64,000 nucleotides of DNA, from positions 753,001 to 817,000 of the forward strand of contig NZ_CP139707.1 of assembly GCF_034377145.1 (NCBI RefSeq). The letters are read 5' to 3'. The notes below the pieces were generated by a model. The model saw only the letters and a list, made by a program, of their open reading frames with translations. It made no database searches and was not told the origin of the DNA. The DNA comes from Sulfitobacter sp. OXR-159. Lineage in GTDB: Bacteria > Pseudomonadota > Alphaproteobacteria > Rhodobacterales > Rhodobacteraceae. This document shows, piece by piece, positions 54,256 through 63,630 of the stretch (positions are counted from its first letter, which is position 1; each line of letters begins with the position of its first letter). Position numbers and translations under genes: made by a program.

Positions 54256-56709
54256 TCAACGCCTATCTCGCCAAGGCGGCTGATCCGAGGACGGCGGGGT
54301 GAGCTGCGCGAGGCCGGAGGCTTCCATCAGTCGTTCGGCTTCTTCCGCCAGCATGCGTTCCTGTCCAGCGCCTTCGACAGGCACACGGCCCATTTCCAGA
54401 AACAGCGGTGCAGCGAGCGGGCTTGCGCGGGTCAGTTTGCGGTGGGTGATGCGCCCGGCGATGCGGTCCAGCATCTCTTCGATCCTGCCGAAATCCACCA
54501 GACCACTCAAGGCTTCCTCGCGGGTGATGTCGAGCATCAGATGATCCGGCTCATAACGCTGCAACGTGTCGTAGAGGATATCGCTGGAAAAGGTCGTTTG
54601 TCGTCCGGATTTGCGTGTTTGGGGGCTGTTGCGTTCGATTAGCCCTGCGATGGTCGCCGCGGCCCGGAAGGTGCGTTTCATCACGGCATTGCCCGCAAGC
54701 CAACTGTCGAGACCCTCGTGCAGCACGCTGGGGTCGAGCAGCGGCGCGGGGTCGTCGACGGGGGAGAGGCCCCAGATGAGCGTGGCATAGTCTGTTGCTA
54801 CGAAGCCCAAGGGGCGCAGGCCGAGGTCTTCCATGCGTTTGGTCAGCAGAAGGCCCAGCGTTTGCTGACCGTTGCGGCCGGCAAAACCGTAGAAGACCGT
54901 TTGTTCGGCAAAGTCATGGGGAAAGCTTTCGACCAGCAGCGTGCCGGGCTGTGGCAATTGGCTGACCTCACGTTGCAAGGTCAGCCATTCAGCGGTGTGG
55001 CGCGGCAGTTCGGGCCAACTGTCTTGGGTGAACATCTGTTGCACGCGGGCCGAAAGCTGGGTGGAGGTGGCGAATTTCGTGCCTCCAAAGGTGGCCACCT
55101 TGGGCTTTTTTGCGGCGTTGCGGCTGACTTCGACAACGGTTTCGCGCAGGCCTTCGTAGCGGACGATCTGACCGCCGATTAGAAAGGTGTCGCCCTTGGT
55201 CAGCGTAGCGGCAAAGCCTTCTTCGATCTCCCCTAAGGGTTTGCCGCCGCGGTTGCGTTTCATGCGGACCTTCAGCTTATCGGTATCTTGGATCGTACCG
55301 ATGTTCATGCGGATGCGTTGGGCGGCGCGCGGGTCACGCAGTTGCCACTGGCCGTCGGGGCGTTGCAGCAGGCGTTGCCAGCGGTCGTAGGCGCGCAGGG
55401 CGTAGCCGCCGGTGGCACAGAAGTCGAGGCAGGCGTCGAAGTCGGCGCGGGACAGGGCGGCGTAGGCCCCGGCGGAACGGACCTGTGCGAAGAGGTCGTC
55501 AGCGTCAAAGGGGCCTGCGCAGGCGGCGATGAGGATATGTTGGCACAGCACATCGCGCGGGCCGGGGCCGCGCGGGTCGCCGTCGAGCGCGCCTTCGAGG
55601 ACAGCCTCCAGCGCGGCCACGCATTCGACCACCTCAAAGCGGTTGGCAGGCACCAAAAGCGCCTTGGAGGGCGCGTTGTAGCGGTGGTTGGCGCGGCCGA
55701 TGCGTTGGACCAGCCGCTTTACGTTTTTGGGGGCGCCGATCTGGATGATGAGATCGACGTCGCCCCAGTCGATGCCAAGATCAAGCGTGCCGGTGCAGAC
55801 GATGGCGCGCAGATCGCCGCGCACCATGGCGGCTTCGACCTTTTCGCGTTGGGCGCGATCCAAGCTCCCGTGGTGGATGGCGATCGGCAGGGCGTCTTCA
55901 TTGGCGAGCCAGAGGTTGTGAAAGAAAATCTCGGCCTGCGCGCGGGTGTTGTGAAAGATCAGCGTCGTCTTGTGTTGGCGCACTTGCTCAAGCACCGCTG
56001 GAATTGAATAGGCAGCGCCGCCCCCGGCCCAAGGCGGGGCTTCCTCGGTGTGCAGCATCTGGATGTCGGGGGCGGGGCCCGGATCGGCGAGCAGCACTTC
56101 GCAAGGGTCGGGGTGGCGGGCCATGAGGTGGGCGATGGCCGAAGGGTCTTCGACCGTGGCCGAGAGGCCCACCCGTTTGAGGCCGGGGCAGATGGCCTGC
56201 AACCGGGTGAGCGCCAGCATCAGCTGGTCGCCGCGTTTGCTTTCGGCGAGGGCGTGGATTTCATCGATCACCACCCGCTTGAGCCCGCGAAAGGTGCGGG
56301 CCGCGTCCTCGTAGGAAGTCAGCAGAGCGAGGCTTTCCGGCGTGGTCAGCAGGATATGCGGCGGGTCGGCGCGCTGGCGGCGGCGGCGCGATTGCGAGGT
56401 GTCGCCGGTGCGGTCTTCGATACGGATGGGCAGGCCCATTTCCTCAACCGGGCGGGTCAGGTTGCGTTTGATATCCGCAGCCAGCGCTTTGAGGGGGGAG
56501 ATGTAGAGCGTGTGCATCCCCTCGTGCTCTTGCTCGGCCAGATCAACGAGGGTGGGCAGAAAACCGGCCAGTGTTTTACCACCGCCTGTCGGCGCGATAA
56601 GCAGCAGGGCGGGGGCATCGGCACGGTCCAGCATTTCTTGCTGGTGCGGGTGCAGGGACCAGCCGTTCTGGGCAAACCAATCGGCGAATTTGGTGGGTAG
56701 GGCGCGCAT
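54256..56709 (-). CDS. Lhr-type DEXH helicase, ligase-associated DNA damage response
   Basis: An 817-residue superfamily 2 helicase of the Lhr core type. Motif I is LLIAPTGGGKTLAGFLPTLVDL at about 34-55, motif II VVIDEIHALAESKRGDQL, motif III LSATVED, and in the second domain IVCTGTLDLGIDWGDVDLIIQIGAP and RIGRANHRYN; a winged helix and the C-terminal Lhr domain follow. The family opens DNA or RNA-DNA duplexes in repair. ATG 56709 fits; one at 56718 adds three residues. The partner pdeM follows on the same strand. The ATP-dependent ligase and exonuclease that often complete the set are not next to it. Confidence 0.92.
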   Translation of the reverse strand: MRALPTKFADWFAQNGWSLHPHQQEMLDRADAPALLLIAPTGGGKTLAGFLPTLVDLAEQEHEGMHTLYISPLKALAADIKRNLTRPVEEMGLPIRIEDRTGDTSQSRRRRQRADPPHILLTTPESLALLTSYEDAARTFRGLKRVVIDEIHALAESKRGDQLMLALTRLQAICPGLKRVGLSATVEDPSAIAHLMARHPDPCEVLLADPGPAPDIQMLHTEEAPPWAGGGAAYSIPAVLEQVRQHKTTLIFHNTRAQAEIFFHNLWLANEDALPIAIHHGSLDRAQREKVEAAMVRGDLRAIVCTGTLDLGIDWGDVDLIIQIGAPKNVKRLVQRIGRANHRYNAPSKALLVPANRFEVVECVAALEAVLEGALDGDPRGPGPRDVLCQHILIAACAGPFDADDLFAQVRSAGAYAALSRADFDACLDFCATGGYALRAYDRWQRLLQRPDGQWQLRDPRAAQRIRMNIGTIQDTDKLKVRMKRNRGGKPLGEIEEGFAATLTKGDTFLIGGQIVRYEGLRETVVEVSRNAAKKPKVATFGGTKFATSTQLSARVQQMFTQDSWPELPRHTAEWLTLQREVSQLPQPGTLLVESFPHDFAEQTVFYGFAGRNGQQTLGLLLTKRMEDLGLRPLGFVATDYATLIWGLSPVDDPAPLLDPSVLHEGLDSWLAGNAVMKRTFRAAATIAGLIERNSPQTRKSGRQTTFSSDILYDTLQRYEPDHLMLDITREEALSGLVDFGRIEEMLDRIAGRITHRKLTRASPLAAPLFLEMGRVPVEGAGQERMLAEEAERLMEASGLAQLTPPSSDQPPWRDRR

Positions 56710-56754
56710 GACACCCAATGTAGCATCGGCAGGGCGCGGTGCCAGCGGCTGGGG

Positions 56755-58062
56755 CTATTTAACGATCACCTCATCGCGAACGAACATATTGGCCCATGCG
56801 CGGTCCACCAGATCGGGGTTCATCTGATAGGGAATGCCTTCGAAATCACAGATCGCGATCATCTGGTCGATTAGGAAGTTCGGCTGATAGTTCGCATAGA
56901 CGTTGTCGATGGTTGGGTACTTCACCTTGAGCAGATGGACCAGCGTCGCCTCGTCCAGCGGCATGCCGCGTTTGCGGGCGACCATGGCAAAGATCTTGAG
57001 GAAGTTCTCTTGGTTCGGGCCGTCGATTTTGATCTTGAAGAAGATACGCCGCAGGGCTGCTTGATCAAAAATCTCATTCGGGTGGAAGTTGGTGGAGAAG
57101 ATCACCAGCGTGTCGAAGGGCACCTCGAATTTTTCACCCGACTGCAGGGCGAGGATGTCTTTGCTTTCCTCAAGCGGCACGATCCAGCGGTTGATGATGC
57201 TTTGCGGTGGCTCTTGCTGACGGCCAAGGTCGTCGACGATGAAAATACCGCCCGTGGCCTTGAGTTGCAGCGGGGCCTGATAGGTCCGCGCCGTGGGGTT
57301 GTACACCAGATCGAGCATGTCGAGCGTCAGCTCACCGCCGGTGATGACCGTCGGGCGTTCGCAGCAGACATAGCGGGCGTCATAACGGGTGATACGGCGC
57401 AGGGAGGTCGGGTCTTGGACCTCCGCCTCGGCGGAGGAATGCACGATCGGATCATAGACGGTGATGACTTGGCCCGCGTATTCAATGGCGCGGGGGACAT
57501 AGACCTTATCACCAAGCGCGTCGCGGATCCCGTTGGAAATGCTCGACTTCCCGTTTCCCGGCGGGCCGTACATCAGGATCGACCGCCCGGCAGAGACGGC
57601 AGGGCCAAGGTGGTCCAGCAGGCTGTCGGGCAGCACCAGATGGCCCATGGCTCCGGTGAGCTGATCGCGGGTGATCTGCAGGTTCCGTACGGATTGGCGT
57701 TTGACCTGCTCGCGGTAAACCTCAAGCGGGACGGGCATGGCACCGAAATATTCCGATTGCGCCAGCGCATCCAAGGCGCGCGCCTTGCCAGCATCGGTCA
57801 GTTGATAGCCCATTTCATTGCCGCTGGTGGCGCTGAGCGTGCCTGTCGCCTCTAGCAGGCGCTGGCCGCGGGCTTGATCGACCATTTCTTGCGTGACTTG
57901 GGTCGGCAGGCAGAGCGCTTGGGCCAGATCGCTGACCATTTCGACGTTCTTGCGAAAAATCGTCTTCAGAAGGATGTCGCGCATCATCACGATGGGCAGT
58001 TTCATATCCTCCAACCGCTTGGGGGGCGGCGGGGCAAGCACTGTGCTGGTCGGGGCGTTCAT
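56755..58062 (-). CDS. AAA-family ATPase next to the Tad pilus genes
   Basis: A 435-residue AAA ATPase. The N-terminal part (about 1-140) begins with a Pro-rich segment and contains a winged-helix-like region (MRDILLKTIFRKNVEMVSDLAQAL); the ATPase domain has Walker A LMYGPPGNGKSSISNGI at about 166-182, Walker B GGIFIVDDLGRQ and sensor 1 FSTNFHP. It resembles MoxR-like proteins in layout. ATG 58062 follows AAGGAAG. It lies 128 bases downstream of the cpaA gene on the same strand, at the end of the pilus cluster; its role there is not known. Confidence 0.78.
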   Translation of the reverse strand: MNAPTSTVLAPPPPKRLEDMKLPIVMMRDILLKTIFRKNVEMVSDLAQALCLPTQVTQEMVDQARGQRLLEATGTLSATSGNEMGYQLTDAGKARALDALAQSEYFGAMPVPLEVYREQVKRQSVRNLQITRDQLTGAMGHLVLPDSLLDHLGPAVSAGRSILMYGPPGNGKSSISNGIRDALGDKVYVPRAIEYAGQVITVYDPIVHSSAEAEVQDPTSLRRITRYDARYVCCERPTVITGGELTLDMLDLVYNPTARTYQAPLQLKATGGIFIVDDLGRQQEPPQSIINRWIVPLEESKDILALQSGEKFEVPFDTLVIFSTNFHPNEIFDQAALRRIFFKIKIDGPNQENFLKIFAMVARKRGMPLDEATLVHLLKVKYPTIDNVYANYQPNFLIDQMIAICDFEGIPYQMNPDLVDRAWANMFVRDEVIVK

Positions 58063-58190
58063 CAATGGCTTCCTTGGCAAAGCATGCGGCGGTGCGGCTT
58101 GTCGGTCAGACTGCAGGGTAAATCTTGAATATGGCGTGAATGTGGACGCTTATTCCGCAATAAAAGAAAGTTGCGGCGGGCAGGGCGCGT

Positions 58191-58685
58191 TCAGACTCCG
58201 TAGCGCGCCCCCAGAATGAGATAGAGCCCCAGCGTGGTGCCAAGGGCGAGGCCCATGGGAAATTTCTTGGTTTCCTGCCAGCTTTGCCAATCGGGCGCGA
58301 GGCGGCGCAGGGGGGTGTATTTCACCCCGCGGTGCGTGGCAGCGGCGGCCAGAAGGGTGGCCATGAAAAGCATCATCAAAAGACGCAGATCACCCATGGC
58401 GATAAAGGGCGCGGCAGCCGCGGCGAATTTGGCGTCTCCTGCGCCCATGACGCCAGCGGCGTTCAGCACGATGCCAATGACCAACACGATGACGAGGCTC
58501 AGCAAGCGCCAGAGATAGGTTTCAAAGGGCAGCAGGAACAGACCCAACACCACGAAGATCGCGATGAGCACCAAGACCGCCTGATTGGTAATGCGCATCT
58601 GCTTCATGTCGGTGAAAGCGACATAGAGGCAGATCGGCAGGACGAAGGGCAGAAACCACAGGGCCGCCGTGGCAGAGATCGCCAT
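58191..58685 (-). CDS. cpaA: Tad pilus prepilin peptidase CpaA/TadV
   Basis: A 164-residue integral membrane aspartic peptidase that processes Flp prepilins. The two catalytic Asp are visible in VAFTDMKQMRI (Asp26) and VMGAGDAKFAAAAAP (GxGD, about residue 83). Five to six membrane helices are seen. It follows the TPR lipoprotein gene after three bases in the Tad operon; the pilin gene itself is not in the window. Confidence 0.92.
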   Translation of the reverse strand: MAISATAALWFLPFVLPICLYVAFTDMKQMRITNQAVLVLIAIFVVLGLFLLPFETYLWRLLSLVIVLVIGIVLNAAGVMGAGDAKFAAAAAPFIAMGDLRLLMMLFMATLLAAAATHRGVKYTPLRRLAPDWQSWQETKKFPMGLALGTTLGLYLILGARYGV

Positions 58686-58688
58686 GGC

Positions 58689-59540
58689 TCAGCCGTTTTC
58701 CAACGCGCGCAAAGACCGGACGGCGGCTTCGAAATGCTGCGGGTGCGTATCGATCGCTTCGCGCAGCAGGCCCTTGCCGTTTTCCACATCGCCGCGTTTG
58801 ATCGCCGACAGGGCCATCGTGTGCAAAAGCTGGGCGCGCTCAGATTGCTCCATCGGCATGACGGGCAGGGTGTAATCGCGCTGTGCGGCGCGGGCCATGA
58901 TGAGGTTGTTCTTGGCGGTGAAAAGCGTGTTGTCCTGACGGATCGCCTCGCCAAAAAGCCTCTCGGCTTCGGGGTAATCACCGCGGGTTAGTTTGGAGTA
59001 GCCCCAGTTGTTCATCACGGCGGCAGGGGTCGTGGTCAGGCCAACGGCGATTTCGTAGAAACTGTCGGCGCGGCTCCACTGTTCCTTGCTGTCGGCAACC
59101 ATGGCTTCGAGCCGGTAGCGGGCGAATGTCTCATGGGTGGGGGGGATGCTGTTGAGGACCGTCTCAGCCCGCGCCCAGTTGCCCGAGCGGATCAGCGCAT
59201 CGGCCAATTGCACACTGTCTTCGGGCGTGGCGCCCTTCATCTTGGTGACCTTGTCCCATGCGCCCACAGCTTCGGTGGAGCGTTTGGCCCGCACGAGCGA
59301 TGCGGCAAGCCCGCGCTGGTGGTCGATCCGGTCGGGGCTTTCCTTGACAGACCGCGCAAAGTAACTCACCGCCTCATTGGGGTCGGCCACGGTAAGCATC
59401 ACGTCGGAGAGGTTGGTTTCATCCACCACATTGACGTCCTTGAAGGCCCGCTCAACGGTGGCATTCGCATCTTTTTCACCGCAGCCAGCAAGGGCGGTGA
59501 CGCCTGCCATGCAGACGGCCAGAATGATTGGATGGCGCAT
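58689..59540 (-). CDS. TPR lipoprotein of the Tad cluster
   Basis: A 283-residue lipoprotein; the signal peptide ends in LAGC with the lipidated Cys at about 20. The rest is a series of TPR-like helical repeats (WARAETVLNSIPPTHETF, YPEAERLFGEAIRQDNTLF, VENGKGLLREAIDTHP). It follows the TadD gene after 27 bases and looks like a second pilotin-like protein for pilus assembly in the outer membrane. Confidence 0.83.
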   Translation of the reverse strand: MRHPIILAVCMAGVTALAGCGEKDANATVERAFKDVNVVDETNLSDVMLTVADPNEAVSYFARSVKESPDRIDHQRGLAASLVRAKRSTEAVGAWDKVTKMKGATPEDSVQLADALIRSGNWARAETVLNSIPPTHETFARYRLEAMVADSKEQWSRADSFYEIAVGLTTTPAAVMNNWGYSKLTRGDYPEAERLFGEAIRQDNTLFTAKNNLIMARAAQRDYTLPVMPMEQSERAQLLHTMALSAIKRGDVENGKGLLREAIDTHPQHFEAAVRSLRALENG

Positions 59541-59567
59541 TTTGCGTCCTTTTACTGCTCTGCCGGG

Positions 59568-60167
59568 TCATGGTGTCGGACGGATCAGGTAATCCCCGCT
59601 GCCGCGCCGCACCAATTTGTAATTATCTTCATTGACTTCTGTTATAACAGATTTTTCCGTTTTTGCGAGCGCCAAGCGCAGATTGTCCCGGATTGCGTCA
59701 CTTTCGCCATTATCGAGGGCATAGGCTTTGCGGAAAATCTGCTCGGCCTCGGCGGTCTGGCCGCTTTCCATCAGCACAACGCCAAGGTTGTTCCAGACTT
59801 CCGGTTCGGCGGCGTCCTTCTCAACTGCGCGGCGCAGCAGGGTTTCGGCCTGACCCAAACGCCCCAGCCCAAGGTTGGCACTGCCCAAAGCCGAGAGGAC
59901 TTCCCCCGTTAGCCCGTGATCCAGCGCGGCGTGGTTGAAGGATTTGATGGCCAGCTCATACTGTCCCGCCGCGATAAGCCTGTGGCCCACTTCGATGCCG
60001 TCGACAGCTTCTGCGCGCGGGTTCACGCCGGGGGCATAGAGGCTTTCGGGCTTCTGATCCCCGCGCAACGCGGAAAAGCCGCCTGTTGAACAGGCGGCCA
60101 GAGCAAGGCCAAAGATCGGCCCGATAAAAACAGCGCGGGCGAGGCTGCGCCGAATTTTCTCCGTCAT
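59568..60167 (-). CDS. tadD: TadD-type TPR lipoprotein
   Basis: A 199-residue lipoprotein with lipobox LALAAC (Cys about 25) and TPR repeats (GQYELAIKSFNHAALDHG, LGQAETLLRRAVEKDAAEPEVWNNLGVVL, TAEAEQIFRKAYALDNGES). TadD is the pilotin-like component for the outer membrane secretin of the Flp pilus. ATG 60167 overlaps the tadC stop (TAATG) and follows GGGGAA, so the start is well supported. Confidence 0.88.
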   Translation of the reverse strand: MTEKIRRSLARAVFIGPIFGLALAACSTGGFSALRGDQKPESLYAPGVNPRAEAVDGIEVGHRLIAAGQYELAIKSFNHAALDHGLTGEVLSALGSANLGLGRLGQAETLLRRAVEKDAAEPEVWNNLGVVLMESGQTAEAEQIFRKAYALDNGESDAIRDNLRLALAKTEKSVITEVNEDNYKLVRRGSGDYLIRPTP

Positions 60168-61147
60168 TAATTCCCCATCTGACCCAATTTCGAGATGCCA
60201 TGTGCCGAGGGGCCGACCAGAATGATCAACAGCGGCGGTACGGTAAGGCCCATAGTGGCAAGGGTCATCTTGGTTGGCAACTTGTTTGCCGCTTCCTCGG
60301 CCCGCATCACACGTTTGTCGCGCATCTCTTCGGCATAAACGCGCAGGGCGTCTGCGATGGATGTACCAAAGGCCGCCGATTGGATCAGCACGGTCACAAA
60401 GGAGGAGACATCCTGCACGCCGCAACGCTCGCCCATGTCGTGGAGCACCGACACCTTGTCCTTGCCGGCCTTCATCTCATAGGCGACCATCTCGAACTCT
60501 TCAGACAGGGCCCGGTAGGAGGCGCGCAGCTCACGGGCGACGCGGACGATACATTGGTCCAGCGATTGCCCCGCCTCGACGCAGACCAGCATCATATCCA
60601 GCGCGTCGGGAAAGCCACGGGTGATCTCTTCTTTGCGGGAATCGACACGGCGTTTGACCCAGTATTTGGGCAGGTAATACCCAATCGCACCGGGGCCAAT
60701 GGCCCACATCATGGTCTGCTGCGTGGTCATCCCTTCGCCGCCGCCCAAGACATTGGTGTAGATCAGGCCGCCCACCAGCCCAAGCATCCCAAGGGCAAAC
60801 TGCGCGAAGTAGTAGAGCCGCACCGCATCGCGCGACCGGTAGCCCGCCTGACGCAGCATCAATTGTTTGGCGCTGAGTTCGGCCACGTCTTCGGGCTCAA
60901 GAAACTTGGCGAACTTTTGCAACTGCGCGTTCTGGTCGGACTGGCGCAGCTTCTCGCGCGCGCTATCGCCCGTGGGGGCCGTGCTGGTGCGTTTGAGCTT
61001 GGTCAGCGGGTCTTCGGGCTGGCGCAGCATCAGCATTAGCGTGATCGCCACCAAGGTGACGCCCAAAGTGCCGACGATGATGATTAGGCCCATCGGCCCC
61101 AAGGCTTGGTTGATCTGATCGTTAAGCTGATTGAGAAATTCCATCAT
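60167..61147 (-). CDS. tadC: Tad pilus inner membrane platform protein TadC
   Basis: A 326-residue type II secretion F-domain protein. An N-terminal membrane segment (PMGLIIIVGTLGVTLVAITLMLML) is followed by cytoplasmic F-domain helices (FPDALDMMLVCVEAGQSLDQCIVRVARELR at about 180-210) and C-terminal membrane helices (TKMTLATMGLTVPPLLIILVG). With TadB it forms the platform for pilus assembly driven by the CpaF ATPase. Confidence 0.92.
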   Translation of the reverse strand: MMEFLNQLNDQINQALGPMGLIIIVGTLGVTLVAITLMLMLRQPEDPLTKLKRTSTAPTGDSAREKLRQSDQNAQLQKFAKFLEPEDVAELSAKQLMLRQAGYRSRDAVRLYYFAQFALGMLGLVGGLIYTNVLGGGEGMTTQQTMMWAIGPGAIGYYLPKYWVKRRVDSRKEEITRGFPDALDMMLVCVEAGQSLDQCIVRVARELRASYRALSEEFEMVAYEMKAGKDKVSVLHDMGERCGVQDVSSFVTVLIQSAAFGTSIADALRVYAEEMRDKRVMRAEEAANKLPTKMTLATMGLTVPPLLIILVGPSAHGISKLGQMGN

Positions 61148-61154
61148 CGGCCTC

Positions 61155-62117
61155 TCAGACTTTGATATTTGTAAGGATGCGCATCACAAACAGGTTCAGC
61201 ACAAGGAAGATGCCCACAAGGAAACAGGCAGGAATGAAGTAGGGGTGATCGCGCACTTCGTCGTAGTAATGCGGATCGCCAAGGTTGATCACCACCAGCG
61301 CGGCCAGCGGGAAGCCTGAGAGGAACTTGCCCGACCATTTCGCCTCGGCCGTGATCGCTTTGACACGGCGGAACAGACGGAAGCGGGCGCGGATCACCTT
61401 GGCCAGACCGGCGAGGATCTCGGCCAAGTTGCCGCCCGATTGCTGTTGAATGGTCACCGCCACGGCCAGAAAGCGCAAATCCTGCATGTCGAGCCGTTCG
61501 GCCATATCCTTGAGCGCCTCGCCCAGATCACGGCCATAGGCGGCTTCATCCGCGATCACCCCGAATTCGGAGGCGAGCGGGTCTTGGATTTCCTTCGACA
61601 CGATCGAGATCGCGTTGGAGAACGGGTGGCCCACCCGCAGGCTGCGCACCATCAGTTCCACTGCATCGGGAAGCTGCTCTTCGATCATCGCCATGCGTTT
61701 GCCCGCTTTATGGGACACCCAAAAGAACACCGCGCCGACGCCCATGCCGACGGACATCATGGCGCGCACCGGCACCGATGTATCGGTGCCGATGGTCAGC
61801 CCCAGAAAGGCCAAGACGGCCAAACCGGCCATAATCATCAAAAGTTGCTGCGGCGTGAAGGCAATCGCGGCCTTCTGCGCACGTTCTGACAGCAGAGAAT
61901 AGAGTGGGATCGACTTGGCGTTCATATGCTGCTGCATTTCCTTGCGCAGCTTGTCGAGCACCTCTTCGCGGCGGGCCCCTTTCTCCAGCATCTCCAACCG
62001 GCGGTTCACGCGGCTGTTGAGGCTGATGGATTTGCCGAATGCGACAAGGTACAGCCCTTCGACCAGCACCAGGACGCCGATGAAGATCAGACCATAGATG
62101 ATTGGTTCGGCACTCAT
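61155..62117 (-). CDS. tadB: Tad pilus inner membrane platform protein TadB
   Basis: A 320-residue type II secretion F-domain protein. It has an N-terminal membrane helix (IIYGLIFIGVLVLVEGLYLV), a middle pair, the F domain LPDAVELMVRSLRVGHPFSNAISIV at about 146-170, IQQQSGGNLAEILAGLAKVI, and two C-terminal helices. It is seven bases upstream of tadC and eleven downstream of cpaF. Confidence 0.92.
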   Translation of the reverse strand: MSAEPIIYGLIFIGVLVLVEGLYLVAFGKSISLNSRVNRRLEMLEKGARREEVLDKLRKEMQQHMNAKSIPLYSLLSERAQKAAIAFTPQQLLMIMAGLAVLAFLGLTIGTDTSVPVRAMMSVGMGVGAVFFWVSHKAGKRMAMIEEQLPDAVELMVRSLRVGHPFSNAISIVSKEIQDPLASEFGVIADEAAYGRDLGEALKDMAERLDMQDLRFLAVAVTIQQQSGGNLAEILAGLAKVIRARFRLFRRVKAITAEAKWSGKFLSGFPLAALVVINLGDPHYYDEVRDHPYFIPACFLVGIFLVLNLFVMRILTNIKV

Positions 62118-62128
62118 TGCATCAATCC

Positions 62129-63607
62129 TTACTGGGCCGCCACGGGTTCATAGATGGAGGCGGGCAGGTCATAGCCCCACATGCGGAACCGCTCGGAGAA
62201 GTGGCTGCGCACGCCGGTGGCAGTGAAATGGCCGATGATCTTGTTCTCGGGCGTCAGGCCCACGCGCTGGAACCGGAAAATCTCCTGCATCGAGATCACC
62301 TCGCCTTCCATGCCTGTGATCTCGGTGATCGAGGTCATCCGGCGCGAGCCATCTTGCAAGCGGCTGGCCTGCACGATCAGGTTCACAGCCGAGGAAATCT
62401 GGCTGCGCATGGCTTTGAGCGGCATTTCGATCCCGGCCATGGCGATCATGTTTTCCAAACGGCTGACGCCATCGCGGGCCGAGTTGGCGTGGATCGTGGT
62501 CATGGAGCCGTCGTGCCCGGTGTTCATCGCCTGTAGCATGTCGATCACCTCCTCGCCGCGCGTCTCGCCAACGATGATCCGGTCTGGACGCATCCGAAGG
62601 GCGTTTTTCAGACAGTCGCGGGGAGAGACTTCGCCCTTGCCTTCGACGTTGGGCGGGCGGCTTTCCATCCGGCCCACATGGGTCTGCTGGAGTTGGAGTT
62701 CGGCGGTGTCTTCGATGGTCAGGATGCGCTCATCATTGGCAATGAACGACGACAGCGCGTTGAGCGTAGTGGTTTTACCCGAACCCGTACCGCCTGAGAC
62801 GATGATGTTCAGGCGTGTCGCCACGGCGGCCTGCAAATAGGCGGCCATCTCTTCCGAGAAGGCCCCGAAATTCACCAGATCGTCGATGCCCAGCTTGTCT
62901 TTCTTGAACTTACGAATGGACACCAAGGAGCCGTCCACCGCGACGGGGGGCACCATGGCGTTGAAGCGCGAGCCGTCTTTCAGGCGCGCGTCGACGTAGG
63001 GGTTGCTTTCATCCACGCGCCGACCCACTGCCGAGACGATCTTGTCGATGATCCGCAGCAGGTGCTTTTCATCCTTGAACGTCACGTCGGTCAACTGCAG
63101 CTTGCCGTCCCGCTCGACGAAAATCTGCTGCGGGCCGTTCACCAGAATATCGTTGACGCTGTCGTCTTTCAGCAGCGTCTCTAGGGGGCCAAGGCCGGTC
63201 ACCTCATCATAGAGTTCGGAGTTCAGCGTCATGCGGTCTTCGCGGTTAAGCACGATGCTCTTTTCCGAGAGAACCTCGACGGCGATATCGTTGATTTCCT
63301 GCCGCAAATCGGCCTCAGAGGCATGCTCTAGCGCGGCGAGGTTGAGGTTGTCCAACAGGGCGCGGTGCAGTTCGAGCTTGATCTCACTCATCCGCTGCTT
63401 GCGCTTGACCTCGCGATCCTCGGGCGAAGCGGCGGCGGGTTTGACCGCCCGGCGCATCGACACCGGTTTGGCCGCCTCGACGGGGGCGGCAGTCGCGGTG
63501 GCCGGGGCCGCGGGGGCAGGCTCGACCTTTTTGACAGGCTTGGCCTCTCGGACCGGAGCAGCGGCTTTCGCGGTCGCGGAGGCTGGCTTTTTGTATTTAG
63601 AGAACAT
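62129..63607 (-). CDS. cpaF: Tad pilus assembly ATPase CpaF/TadA
   Basis: A 492-residue secretion ATPase. The first about 60 residues are Ala/Pro/Lys-rich and flexible. The core has [20 protein letters not shown], Walker [18 protein letters not shown] at about 268-284, the Asp box [12 protein letters not shown], Walker B region [21 protein letters not shown] and the His box [16 protein letters not shown]. It powers Flp pilus assembly. Confidence 0.95.
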   Translation of the reverse strand: MFSKYKKPASATAKAAAPVREAKPVKKVEPAPAAPATATAAPVEAAKPVSMRRAVKPAAASPEDREVKRKQRMSEIKLELHRALLDNLNLAALEHASEADLRQEINDIAVEVLSEKSIVLNREDRMTLNSELYDEVTGLGPLETLLKDDSVNDILVNGPQQIFVERDGKLQLTDVTFKDEKHLLRIIDKIVSAVGRRVDESNPYVDARLKDGSRFNAMVPPVAVDGSLVSIRKFKKDKLGIDDLVNFGAFSEEMAAYLQAAVATRLNIIVSGGTGSGKTTTLNALSSFIANDERILTIEDTAELQLQQTHVGRMESRPPNVEGKGEVSPRDCLKNALRMRPDRIIVGETRGEEVIDMLQAMNTGHDGSMTTIHANSARDGVSRLENMIAMAGIEMPLKAMRSQISSAVNLIVQASRLQDGSRRMTSITEITGMEGEVISMQEIFRFQRVGLTPENKIIGHFTATGVRSHFSERFRMWGYDLPASIYEPVAAQ

Positions 63608-63630
63608 CGGTACGCTCTTTCGCTAGGGGC

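Noticed and set aside
54065..54283. 72-codon plus-strand frame in the gap between pdeM and the Lhr-type helicase gene
   Set aside because: No ribosome site of proper spacing, no family likeness, and it overlaps the end of the helicase gene; explained better by the repeated decamer and an open GC-rich frame.
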